From assembly GCA_035758545.1 (NCBI GenBank), contig DASTWQ010000246.1, positions 1 to 11,629 of the forward strand: a DNA stretch of 11,629 nt, in the 5' to 3' direction. The position numbers were made by a program, and so were the translations under genes. The first letter of the stretch is position 1; every line of letters begins with the position of its first letter. A model generated the notes under the pieces. That model was not told where the DNA came from, did no database searches, and saw only the letters and a program-made list of their open reading frames with translations. Below are positions 1-6,475 of this stretch, piece by piece. This stretch comes from JAFDVN01 sp035758545 (GTDB lineage: Bacteria; Acidobacteriota; Holophagae; Holophagales; Holophagaceae).

Positions 1-423
1 GACCCGGATCCGCTGGCCGTTGAGGTAGGCGCCGCCGCCGCGGACCGCCGTGAAGCAGTCCCCCCGCAGGGGGTCCAGGATGCAGGCCACCCGGCCGCCC
101 TCGGCGTCCTCCAGGCCAATGCTCACGCACCAATGGGGGAAGCCGTGGACGAAGTTGAGGGTGCCGTCGAGCGGATCCGCCACCCAGCGCACCGCCGCGT
201 CGCCGGAGGCGCCGGTCTCCTCCCCGAGGAAGCCGTGGTCCGGGGTCCGCGCCGCCAGCACCGCGCGGATGGCGACCTCGCTCTCCCGGTCCGCCACGCT
301 CACGAGGTCGTGCTTGGTCTTCTCGCTGATCTGGCCCGGCTCCAGGCGGCGGAAGTGCGTCAGCAGCACCTCGCCCCCGGCCCGGGCGGCCTCCACGGCG
401 GCGGACAGTTCGAGGTCAAGCAT
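1..423 (-). CDS. Inositol monophosphatase family protein (N-terminal part, runs off left edge)
   Basis: The 141 visible codons begin at the ATG at 423 and continue past base 1. The family comprises Mg2+-dependent phosphatases acting on inositol phosphates, and also on fructose-1,6-bisphosphate, PAP or histidinol phosphate. Visible metal-site signatures are K37-HDLVSVAD45, the G-E-E pair at residues 67-69, and WVADPLDGTLNF at 80-91, which contains the family D-P-L-D-G-T core (83-88). The residue before D83 is Ala where Ile is usual. The C-terminal half, including the second metal motif (W-D-x-A-A/G type), lies outside the window, so substrate class cannot be assigned. The start overlaps the end of the upstream ATP-pyrophosphatase gene by 8 bases (ATGCTTGA). 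A GGAGG lies about 7 bases before the ATG, inside that gene, so the two are probably translationally coupled. Family assignment is firm; substrate is unknown. Confidence 0.93.
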   Translation of the reverse strand, partial: MLDLELSAAVEAARAGGEVLLTHFRRLEPGQISEKTKHDLVSVADRESEVAIRAVLAARTPDHGFLGEETGASGDAAVRWVADPLDGTLNFVHGFPHWCVSIGLEDAEGGRVACILDPLRGDCFTAVRGGGAYLNGQRIRV

Positions 424-1096
424 GGGCGGCCTCCGGCAGCAGGTCGGCGAAGACGAAGCCGTCCCGCTCGACCACCTCGCCGCGGCGAAGGGGCACGGGG
501 CGGTCGAACATGGGCCCGTCCCAGGCGAAGGAGTGGAACTCCCCCCGCTCGCCGCAGGGGTCCACCCCCGGTGGCAGGTCCGCCAGGAGCCGGGCGTCGA
601 AGTCCCGTCCGGCGAAGGCGGGCTCCAGGACCTTCGGATCCACGCAGGTGAGCGTGGCCTTCAGGCCCCCGGCGACCATTTCCCGGGCCAGCTCCGCCGT
701 AGGCCGTCCCCACAGCGGGAAGAGGGGCCTCAGGCCCGTGCCGGCGAGTTTCTGGATGCGGTAGTCCCGGACATCCTCCAGGAAGAGGTCCCCGAAGGCG
801 ACCGCCTCGATGCCTTCCGCCACCGCCCGGGCGCAGGCCGCCGCCATGGCGGCCTCGTAGGCCTCGTTGGGGCAGGGCCAGGGGATCTCCACCTTCCAGA
901 GGGGCAGCCCGGCGGCCTCCGCCTGGGCCTCCAGCAGGACCTCCCGGACCGCGTGCATGGCCACCCGGTCGAAGGCCCGGTTGATCGTCGTCAGCAGGCC
1001 CACGACCTCGACCGCCCCCTCCTGGCGGAGGGCATGCAGGGCCCAGGCCGCGTCCTTGCCGGAGGACCAGGAGAGCAGGGCGCGAGGCTTGGCCAT
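416..1096 (-). CDS. Dph6-type ATP-pyrophosphatase (diphthine-ammonia-ligase-like, N-type adenine nucleotide hydrolase fold)
   Basis: This is a complete 226-residue protein. The N-terminal PP-loop is SWSSGKDAAWAL (residues 9-20), matching the family S-G-G-K-D-S pattern with a terminal Ala replacing Ser. FGDLFLEDVRDYR (101-113) and CGERGEFHSF (181-190), followed by DGPMF (193-197), are the hallmarks of the Dph6/MJ0570 ATP-binding family. Archaeal and eukaryotic Dph6 performs the ATP- and ammonia-dependent last step of diphthamide synthesis on EF2. Bacteria lack diphthamide, so bacterial members must adenylate something else, and I cannot say what. The ATG at 1096 is the first in frame and sits in front of the PP-loop at a normal distance. 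It is the first gene of a minus-strand pair and overlaps the inositol-monophosphatase-type gene by 8 bases. Its promoter must lie in the 63-bp gap shared with nifU. Confidence 0.9.
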   Translation of the reverse strand: MAKPRALLSWSSGKDAAWALHALRQEGAVEVVGLLTTINRAFDRVAMHAVREVLLEAQAEAAGLPLWKVEIPWPCPNEAYEAAMAAACARAVAEGIEAVAFGDLFLEDVRDYRIQKLAGTGLRPLFPLWGRPTAELAREMVAGGLKATLTCVDPKVLEPAFAGRDFDARLLADLPPGVDPCGERGEFHSFAWDGPMFDRPVPLRRGEVVERDGFVFADLLPEAAHA

Positions 1097-1159
1097 GGCC
1101 TTAGCTTAGGGCCTCCCAAATCCTGACCAGGGGAGTAAAGTATTGGGTGCGAGGCGGAC
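1097..1159. promoter_or_regulatory. Divergent intergenic region between the minus-strand operon and nifU
   Basis: These 63 bp separate two divergently transcribed genes, so promoters for both should lie here or just inside the genes. An A/T-rich core, TAAAGTATT (around 1135-1143), is a possible -10 for nifU but has no convincing -35. GAGG at about 1151-1154 is a plausible ribosome-binding site for nifU, a few bases before its ATG. On the minus strand a GGGAGG lies about 15 bases before the operon's ATG, which is longer than usual. The role is inferred from arrangement, not from strong motifs. Confidence 0.35.
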
Positions 1160-1705
1160 ATGCCCAAGGTCATCAACATCGAGCCCACCCCGAACCCGGA
1201 CGCGCTGAAGTTCATCGTCCAGGCGCCGCTGCTGAAGATGGGCACCCGCAGCTTCAAGGATTTCGCCTCCGCCGTGGGCGACCCGCTCGCCAGCGCCGTC
1301 TTCGCCCTGGGCAAGGTGACGAGCGTCTTCTACATGGACCGCTTCGTCACCGTGAACAAGGAGCAGGGCTCCGAGTGGAGCGACCTCATCGACCCCATCT
1401 GCGAGGCCATCGAGGACCTGCAGCTGGAGGAGGCCGCCGCCGGCGCCGCGGGCCCCGCCCTCAGCGGCGCGGGGGCGGACGCCAAGCTGGCGAAGATCAA
1501 CGACCTGCTCGACTCCCGCATCCGCCCGGGCCTGGCCGGCGACGGCGGCGGCCTCGAGGTGGTGAGCTTCGACGGCGAGACCCTCCAGATCAGCTACCAC
1601 GGCGCCTGCGGCTCCTGCCCCAGCTCCGTCAGCGGCACCCTCCGCTACATCGAGGGGCTGTTGCAAGAGGAGGTAGATCCGGGGCTCAGGGTGATTGCGT
1701 ACTGA
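1160..1705 (+). CDS. Nfu/NifU-type iron-sulfur cluster scaffold/carrier protein
   Basis: This 181-residue cytoplasmic protein has two domains. Residues about 5-88 form an Nfu N-terminal domain (INIEPTPNPDALKF at 5-18 is its typical opening). An Ala/Gly-rich linker (about 90-108) leads to a C-terminal NifU domain (about 110-181). In that domain GDGGGLEVVSFDG and ACGSCPSS carry the cluster-binding CxxC pair C150/C153. Such proteins bind a [4Fe-4S] cluster between two subunits and deliver it to apo-enzymes. The ATG at 1160 has a nearby GAGG and gives a full-length N domain. The last 12-15 codons (ending EEVDPGLRVIAY) use TTG, CAA, GTA, AGG and ATT, unlike the GC-ending codons of the rest of the gene. 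The same tail is repeated twice downstream of the stop. The gene itself looks intact. Confidence 0.93.
   Translation: MPKVINIEPTPNPDALKFIVQAPLLKMGTRSFKDFASAVGDPLASAVFALGKVTSVFYMDRFVTVNKEQGSEWSDLIDPICEAIEDLQLEEAAAGAAGPALSGAGADAKLAKINDLLDSRIRPGLAGDGGGLEVVSFDGETLQISYHGACGSCPSSVSGTLRYIEGLLQEEVDPGLRVIAY
1667..1705 (+). repeat. nifU-tail repeat, copy 1 (the functional 3' end of nifU)
   Basis: The last 12 codons and stop of nifU encode EEVDPGLRVIAY-stop (TGA). Over the 33 coding bases shared by all three copies (1670-1702) it differs from copy 3 at two positions, both synonymous (GTA/GTG and CTC/CTG). It differs from copy 2 at ten. Codon use here is unlike the body of the gene. Confidence 0.85.
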
Positions 1706-1738
1706 AAACAGGGGCCAGGTCCGATCCACCTAGCGGCG

Positions 1739-1766
1739 TCTCGCGTATCGCGAAGCGATACCGAGA
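1739..1766 (+). other. Hairpin immediately before nifU-tail copy 2
   Basis: TCTCG, a single bulged C, then GTATCGC pairs through a GAA loop with GCGATAC and CGAGA, giving 12 base pairs with one bulge. The centre contains GCGAAGC, a sequence known to form an unusually stable DNA mini-hairpin. It ends one base before the repeated tail begins. There is no T-run after it, so it does not look like an ordinary terminator. Confidence 0.75.
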
Positions 1767-1767
1767 G

Positions 1768-1806
1768 GAGGAGGTGGACCCGTCTCTTCGTGTGATCGCC
1801 TACTAG
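1768..1806 (+). repeat. nifU-tail repeat, copy 2 (diverged by synonymous changes)
   Basis: The copy encodes EEVDPSLRVIAY and a TAG stop, 101 bp after the nifU stop. Compared with copy 1 it has ten base differences in 33 coding bases but only one amino-acid change (Gly to Ser). The others are synonymous (for example CTT for CTC, CGT for AGG, ATC for ATT). That pattern means the segment evolved as the real end of a nifU gene, probably in another genome, and was then brought here. No start codon or Nfu body precedes it, so it is a fragment rather than a gene. Confidence 0.8.
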
Positions 1807-1842
1807 GCACGGCCGGAGCCAGGGCCTGGGAACACTAGGCGC

Positions 1843-1867
1843 CTCGACCTGGCAACGCCAGGGCGAG
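1843..1867 (+). other. Hairpin immediately before nifU-tail copy 3
   Basis: CTCG, then CCTGGC, a three-base AAC loop, GCCAGG and CGAG, with one A/G mismatch between the outer and inner stems. It has the same outer CTCG/CGAG arms, the same 3-base loop and the same position as the hairpin before copy 2. The inner stem sequence is different, so the paired shape rather than the bases is preserved. Confidence 0.65.
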
Positions 1868-1869
1868 TG

Positions 1870-1905
1870 GAGGTGGATCCGGGGCTGAGGGTGATTGCGT
1901 ACTAG
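1870..1905 (+). repeat. nifU-tail repeat, copy 3 (near-identical to copy 1)
   Basis: The copy encodes EVDPGLRVIAY and a TAG stop, 99 bp after the stop of copy 2. It matches copy 1 at 31 of 33 coding bases, and both differences are synonymous. It has no upstream Nfu coding sequence. Its similarity to copy 1 is much higher than that of the intervening copy 2, which argues against a simple tandem duplication of one unit. Confidence 0.85.
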
Positions 1906-1971
1906 GCCTTCCCAGAATCGGGACGCGGGCCGCTCGCCTATACTGGGGGGCCTGACTCCCGGAGCCGAATC

Positions 1972-3006
1972 TTGAGCCTGCCCTCCGAAGGCGCGCCCCG
2001 CGATCCCCACCTCAACCCGCCTTCGGGGACCTTCTCCATCGCCGGGGACGAGCATTTCACGGCGCTGAACGAGCTGCTGGACCGCGTGTCCATGGACAGC
2101 ACCCAGCTCTTCGACCACTGCCTCAACCTGCTGGTGGCCCAGCTCCGGGCCCAGCGCGCCCTCATGACCCGGCTCACGGAGCTGGGCTTCGAGCCCTTCT
2201 GGTGGGCCCACGATCCCGAGGTCACCATGGGCGGCGCCCTGGAGGCGGACTGCGGCGGCCTCAGCGCCCGGGTGCTGGACCATCCCCGCCGGGCGCTGGT
2301 GATCCGCAACACCGCCGAGGACCCCCAGTGGTCCCAGGATCCCGGCTGCCGCCGCCTCGGCATCGGCGCCTTCATCGGCACGGCCCTCAAGGAGAGCGGC
2401 CAGGCCACGGGCGTCCTCTCGGTCCACTTCTCCGGGCCCCGGGCCTTCTCGAAGGGCGAACTGGCCCTGGTGAACGCGGTGGCGAACCTGTTGGGCAAGA
2501 CCCTGGAGGTGGAATCCCTCCGGGCCGAGCTGCGCATGACCAAGGACGCCCTGGACCTCACCTCCGCCGTGGTGGAGGACAGCGCCCTCCAGAGCGCCGC
2601 CACGGGCCTGCCCAACGCCCGCTACCTGGACGTCTGGCTCAAGGCCAACCTCTACATGGCCCGGCGCAAGGGCGAGGGCATGGCGGTGCTGGTCTGGAAG
2701 CAGCTGAAGAGCGACGACGCCAAGGGCCTGCAGGGCCTCATGAACGCCCTGCGGGGCGAAGATCTCCTGGTGGACTTCGGCCGGGGGCTCATCCTCGCCC
2801 TCCTGCCCCGCACGGAGATGGGCGGCGTCTTCGCGATGATGGAGCGCCTGGAGCCCTGGCTGGGCAAGCGCCACATCGGGGCCACCCTCTGGAGTCCCAA
2901 GCTGGACGATCCCCAGCTCCAGCGGGCCCTGTCCCGGGCCCAGGAGGCCCTCCGGAGCGCCGAGGGCGGGCCGGGCCTCTACTGGAACCTCCTGCCCGAG
3001 GCCTGA
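1972..3006 (+). CDS. GAF-domain protein with degenerate GGDEF domain
   Basis: This 344-residue cytoplasmic protein has no signal peptide or membrane segment. Residues about 38-180 form a GAF-type sensor domain (LNLLVAQLRAQRALMTRL, then the GTALKESGQATGVLSVHF strand pattern). A helical linker (about 180-205) leads to a GGDEF-like domain (about 205-340). ATGLPNARYLDVWL (210-223) matches the D-x-L-T-G-L-P-N-R opening, and LRGEDLLVDFGRG (260-272) occupies the place of the R-x-x-D-x-x-x-R-x-G-G-D-E-F signature. The catalytic GGDEF is replaced by FGRGL (269-273), so diguanylate cyclase activity is not expected. It may bind a nucleotide or act as a dimerising signalling module. The start is TTG at 1972, with GGAG seven bases upstream; the first in-frame ATG (about residue 41) would cut into the GAF domain. 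A TATACT at 1939-1944 is a weak -10 candidate. It is transcribed alone, with no evident partner. Confidence 0.8.
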   Translation: MSLPSEGAPRDPHLNPPSGTFSIAGDEHFTALNELLDRVSMDSTQLFDHCLNLLVAQLRAQRALMTRLTELGFEPFWWAHDPEVTMGGALEADCGGLSARVLDHPRRALVIRNTAEDPQWSQDPGCRRLGIGAFIGTALKESGQATGVLSVHFSGPRAFSKGELALVNAVANLLGKTLEVESLRAELRMTKDALDLTSAVVEDSALQSAATGLPNARYLDVWLKANLYMARRKGEGMAVLVWKQLKSDDAKGLQGLMNALRGEDLLVDFGRGLILALLPRTEMGGVFAMMERLEPWLGKRHIGATLWSPKLDDPQLQRALSRAQEALRSAEGGPGLYWNLLPEA

Positions 3007-3230
3007 GCCAGCCGGGGCGATCCAGTTCCTCACCCGGGATCGGATAATACCGGTGCCTTGGTGGCGAAGGACCGGGAGGTGCCCAGCGGCATTCCGGCCT
3101 GCGGGGCCTCCCAGCTGCATCCCGGCTTGTGACATCCGCGTGAAATTATCCCTTGCCCGTCTCGCGACCCACGGGGTGAAATAGGCCTCAGCTTCTCTTT
3201 TTCAAGTTGCTCCGGCCCCCCGGATCTCGT

Positions 3231-3249
3231 CCTTCACCCCTTGTGAAGG
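3231..3249 (+). other. Leader stem-loop 1 upstream of the TonB receptor
   Basis: CCTTCAC pairs perfectly with GTGAAGG across a CCCTT loop (7 bp stem). It lies about 75 bases before the receptor start. It lacks a following T-run, so it is not a standard terminator. It could stabilise or regulate the leader transcript. Confidence 0.5.
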
Positions 3250-3288
3250 TTCCGCGGGACCGCTCCTGTCCAGCCCTTTCTTCCACTG

Positions 3289-3305
3289 GCGATGCCGCGC
3301 ATCGC
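3289..3305 (+). other. Leader stem-loop 2 next to the TonB receptor ribosome-binding site
   Basis: GCGATGC pairs perfectly with GCATCGC across a three-base CGC loop. The stem ends six bases before the GGAG ribosome-binding site (3312-3315), so in RNA it would border the ribosome landing site. A role in translation control or mRNA stability is inference. Confidence 0.5.
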
Positions 3306-3322
3306 GTCTTCGGAGTCGTTGC

Positions 3323-6300
3323 ATGTCCCTCCTCACTTCCCGCCTGGGCCGCACCGCGGCCCTCCTGGTGGCGATGGGCGCCGTCGCCCATGCCGCCGGC
3401 GACGGCAGCATGACCGTCACCGTCACCACCAAGTCCGGGGCTCCCCTCGCCGGGGCCAAGGTCATCGCCTCCAGTCCCACCCAGATCGGCGGCGCCCGCA
3501 CCGCCGTCACCGATGCCGCCGGCCGCGCCCGCTTCCCCCGTCTGACCACCGGCACCTTCACGGTTCAGATCTCCGCGGACGGCTACCAGGCCCAGACCGT
3601 GAGCGGCGTCGAGATCCTGGTGGACCAGAACCAGGCCGTGTCCGCCAAGCTCGTGGAAGTCGGTTCCGCCAACGTCGAGGTCGTGGCCGCCCTCCCCTCG
3701 GTGGACACCACGACGGTGACCTCGGGCGTGCAGCTCACCCAGGACGACATCCAGTCCCTGCCCGTGGCCCGCACCCAGCTCGCCACCCTGGCCCTCGCCC
3801 CCGGCGTCATCTCCACCGGCGGCCCCAACGGCGGCAACCCGGCCCTCACCACTGGCCTGGACCGCGACAACTTCGGCAACCAGGGCGCCCGGAACAACAC
3901 CTACATGGTGGACGGGATGGACATGACCAGCCCGGAGTCCGGCCTCTACAGCACCTCCGTCCCCCAGGAGCTGGTGGCCAACCAGGATGTCAAGACCGGC
4001 GGCATCACCGCCGAGTACAGCGCCAAGGCCGGCCTGTTCTCCAACGTCACCACGATCTCCGGCTCGAACGAGTGGCATGGCGGCATCACGGTCAGCCTCC
4101 AGGATTCCAGCTGGCCTGCGAACATCCGTCCTGGCCGGGTCCAGGTGGCGAACTATGATCTGACCGACCTGGCCGTCTGGGCGGATGGTCCGATCATCAA
4201 GGACAAGCTGTGGATCGTGGCCTCGGCCCAGGGCGTGAAGCTGAAGGCCCCCAAGATCCAGGTCGCGGACGCCTCCACCCTGACCCCCGGCGAGGTCCGT
4301 GAGGGCGTCGGCAACGATGAGAAGCGCTACTTCGCCAAGCTGACCTACGCGTTCCTCCCCGGCCACACCCTGACCGCGGAGTTCATGCGGAACCCCGGCC
4401 ACTACGACAACCTGACGGATCCCACCATCGTCACCGCCCGCGGCATCAAGACCGAGACCGGCGGCAGCAACTACCTGCTGGCCTACTCCTGGCAGACCCC
4501 CTCCTTCATCCTCGACGTGAAGGCCGGTCGGCATGAGGAGGCCCTCACCCAGTCCGCGCTCTATTCCAACCTGGGCCCCCAGGTGGACATGAACACCGAT
4601 CCCGCCGGTGGCGTGATCCCGGTCATCCAGCGCACCTTCGGCAACTCCGGCGCCGGCACCGGCCGCGAGTACCGCCGCGACATGATCCGCGTGGACGGCA
4701 CCTTCCTCTTCGACGCCATGGGCTCCCATGCCCTCAAGGCGGGCCTCCAGTCCGGCAAGGACCAGCTGACCCAGACGATCTTCATCTCCGGCGGTGCGCA
4801 GTACAACACCCTCGGCGGGGTGGGCTCCGTCACCGGCGCTGGCCCGACCTTCGGTTACGTGGACGCCAACTACAGTGGCAACGTCCCCGGCACCGCCTCC
4901 CGCCTCCTCTCGGCCATCAACAACCAGGCCGCCTATGCGAGCGTGAAGACCGCGCTGGACACCAACTCCGACGGCACGGTCGACAACACCGAGCTGGACG
5001 CCTACCAGTTCAACGAGCTCTTCGACGCCGGCAACCCCAACGAGGGCTACCAGGGCTACCGCATCACCCTCGACAGCAAGGCGTCCTCCACGCCCAAGAT
5101 GGAGTTCCGCGGCGGGTACATCCAGGACAAGTGGAACATCGGCCGCTTCACCATCAGCCCGGGCTTCCGCCTCGACCAGTACAACTTCAAGGCCGACAAC
5201 GGCCAGAGCCTCTTCAAGACCTCCTACCAGTTCGCCCCCCGCGTGGGCGTGATCTGGGACGTCGAGGGCGACGGCCGCACCAAGGCCTCCGCCTACTTCG
5301 GCCGCTACATCGACCCCATCAAGCTGGACATGGTCCGCTTCACCGGCAGCCTCACCAGCTCGGTGCGCCTGGAGCAGATCCGCATCGCCAACACCTGGGT
5401 GACCGAGAACACCCGCGGCGGCTCCAAGACGGTGGACGCGGTCTTCGCCGACACCTTCAAGCTCCCCAAGACCGATGAAGTGCGCTTCGACGTGGCCCAC
5501 GACTTCGGCAACGGCTGGAGCCTCGACGGCACCTACACCTACCGCAAGGACTACGACATCGTCGAGGACTGGGATCCCACCCTCTACACCGACCCCAACA
5601 ACCTCGAGGCCGAGGCCCGTTCGATCTTCGGCATCGGCGGCACGGTGGGCGTCTACACCGGCCTGACTTCCGCCCAGAAGCACGCCATCGACGTCTTCCG
5701 CGGTCTGGCCCTCAGCCCGGACTACTTCTCCGGCGGCGGCTACTCCGGCGCTCAGAACATCGCCCGCATCTACGCTGGCCAGCTGAACTTCGTGCTCGCC
5801 AACCTGCCCGACGCGGCCCGCTACTACAGCGCCTTCGACGTCACCGTGGCCAAGAAGGCCACCGACCACTGGGGCGGCCTGTTCACCTACTCCCTGATCC
5901 ACGCCACGGGCGATTCGCTCAGCAGCGGCGACGCGGACTTCCAGGGTGACCTGGGCCGCTTCGATCCCCGCCTGGGCTACATGAACGGCACGCTGGACGG
6001 TTCCATCGACTGGCAGGCCAAGATGTTCGTCTACTACAAGTGGGACATGGGCCTCCAGCTCGGCGTCACCGCCAGCGCGAACTCCGGCTACCACTACAGC
6101 GACAGCAAGCTGCTGAGCCGCCGCGTCCTGCTCGCCTGGCCGACGGATCCCGCTGCGGTCGACACCAACCTGATGGGCAAGAACCGCACGCCCCAGACCA
6201 ACCAGATCGACGTCCATGCCGAGTACTCCCACGCGCTGTACGGGCAGGTCAAGGGCAGCGTCTTCCTGGATGTCTTCAACTTCCTGAACTCCCAGCAGGC

Positions 6301-6409
6301 CACCAACCTGGCGGAGGGCACCAACATCCGCGGCACCTACGCCGCGAACCAGCCCTACGCCTACCAGCTGCCCCGCCACATCCAGCTGGGCTTCCGCGTG
6401 ACCTTCTGA
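3323..6409 (+). CDS. TonB-dependent outer-membrane receptor with carboxypeptidase-regulatory-like domain (Oar-like)
   Basis: This is a 1028-residue outer-membrane protein. Residues 1-24 are a Sec signal peptide (basic start, TAALLVAMGAVAHA core, cleavage after AHA). Residues about 29-110 form a carboxypeptidase-regulatory-like beta-sandwich (TVTTKSGAPLAGAKV, then ADGYQAQTVSGVEI). The plug domain follows (about 115-260), with NNTYMVDGMDMTSPE around Y194-D200 and a diverged form of the E-Y-G-R-x-x-G-G/K-S-G-T-N-x-F-H-G motif (EYSAKAGLFSNVTTISGSNE, then WHG). The rest is a large beta-barrel ending in the outer-membrane sorting signal GFRVTF with terminal Phe. Residues 546-557 (DTNSDGTVDNTE) form a canonical EF-hand-like loop, probably extracellular. 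These proteins import substrates through the TonB-ExbBD energy system; the substrate here is unknown and no transport genes adjoin it. GGAG lies seven bases before the ATG. The gene stands alone between a structured leader and a terminator. Confidence 0.93.
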   Translation: MSLLTSRLGRTAALLVAMGAVAHAAGDGSMTVTVTTKSGAPLAGAKVIASSPTQIGGARTAVTDAAGRARFPRLTTGTFTVQISADGYQAQTVSGVEILVDQNQAVSAKLVEVGSANVEVVAALPSVDTTTVTSGVQLTQDDIQSLPVARTQLATLALAPGVISTGGPNGGNPALTTGLDRDNFGNQGARNNTYMVDGMDMTSPESGLYSTSVPQELVANQDVKTGGITAEYSAKAGLFSNVTTISGSNEWHGGITVSLQDSSWPANIRPGRVQVANYDLTDLAVWADGPIIKDKLWIVASAQGVKLKAPKIQVADASTLTPGEVREGVGNDEKRYFAKLTYAFLPGHTLTAEFMRNPGHYDNLTDPTIVTARGIKTETGGSNYLLAYSWQTPSFILDVKAGRHEEALTQSALYSNLGPQVDMNTDPAGGVIPVIQRTFGNSGAGTGREYRRDMIRVDGTFLFDAMGSHALKAGLQSGKDQLTQTIFISGGAQYNTLGGVGSVTGAGPTFGYVDANYSGNVPGTASRLLSAINNQAAYASVKTALDTNSDGTVDNTELDAYQFNELFDAGNPNEGYQGYRITLDSKASSTPKMEFRGGYIQDKWNIGRFTISPGFRLDQYNFKADNGQSLFKTSYQFAPRVGVIWDVEGDGRTKASAYFGRYIDPIKLDMVRFTGSLTSSVRLEQIRIANTWVTENTRGGSKTVDAVFADTFKLPKTDEVRFDVAHDFGNGWSLDGTYTYRKDYDIVEDWDPTLYTDPNNLEAEARSIFGIGGTVGVYTGLTSAQKHAIDVFRGLALSPDYFSGGGYSGAQNIARIYAGQLNFVLANLPDAARYYSAFDVTVAKKATDHWGGLFTYSLIHATGDSLSSGDADFQGDLGRFDPRLGYMNGTLDGSIDWQAKMFVYYKWDMGLQLGVTASANSGYHYSDSKLLSRRVLLAWPTDPAAVDTNLMGKNRTPQTNQIDVHAEYSHALYGQVKGSVFLDVFNFLNSQQATNLAEGTNIRGTYAANQPYAYQLPRHIQLGFRVTF

Positions 6410-6435
6410 TCGCGGCCTGAACACAAGCACCTTAG

Positions 6436-6475
6436 CCGGCGGCACGGGGCGACCCGTGCCGCCGGTGCGTTTGGG
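6436..6475 (+). terminator. Terminator hairpin after the TonB-dependent receptor
   Basis: CCGGCGGCACGGG (6436-6448) pairs perfectly over 13 bp with CCCGTGCCGCCGG (6453-6465) across a GCGA tetraloop of the stable GNRA type. It is followed by TGCGTTTGGG, a short, weak T-tract. It starts 27 bp after the receptor stop codon. It probably ends that transcript and insulates the RHS gene. Confidence 0.85.

Larger units (their letters stand above)
3007..3322 (+). promoter_or_regulatory. Non-coding region and leader upstream of the TonB-dependent receptor
   Basis: This is 316 bp without a convincing gene. Just after the GAF gene is a weak inverted repeat (CGATCC at 3018-3023 with GGATCG at 3037-3042) and a GATAAT element at 3043-3048 that could serve as a -10, but no good -35 accompanies it. 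The A/T-richest part is TGAAATTATCC near 3141-3151, and pyrimidine-rich CTTCTCTTTTTC lies at about 3191-3202. The last 100 bp hold two perfect hairpins and a ribosome-binding site (GGAG, 3312-3315) seven bases before the receptor's ATG. The promoter is probably in this region but I cannot place it exactly. Confidence 0.45.

Noticed and set aside
50..1126. Plus-strand open frames across the left end
   Set aside because: The minus strand here encodes two proteins with clear family motifs (PP-loop ATP-pyrophosphatase and inositol monophosphatase); the plus-strand frames have none.
1147..1806. An alternative-frame ORF over nifU that ends in tail copy 2
   Set aside because: Most of it is an out-of-frame, Arg/Gly/Pro-rich translation of nifU. 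Only its last codons match nifU, because copy 2 happens to lie in that frame. A programmed frameshift is not supported by any slippery site.
1706..1905. A CRISPR array or integron attC array as explanation of the ~100-bp repeats
   Set aside because: There are only three copies, the repeat is protein-coding and ends in stop codons, the spacing is too long for CRISPR, and no GTTRRRY/RYYYAAC pair typical of attC was seen.
1667..1905. Simple recent tandem duplication of one 100-bp unit
   Set aside because: Copy 2, in the middle, is far more diverged than copy 3, and the sequences between the tails are largely unrelated apart from the hairpin frame.
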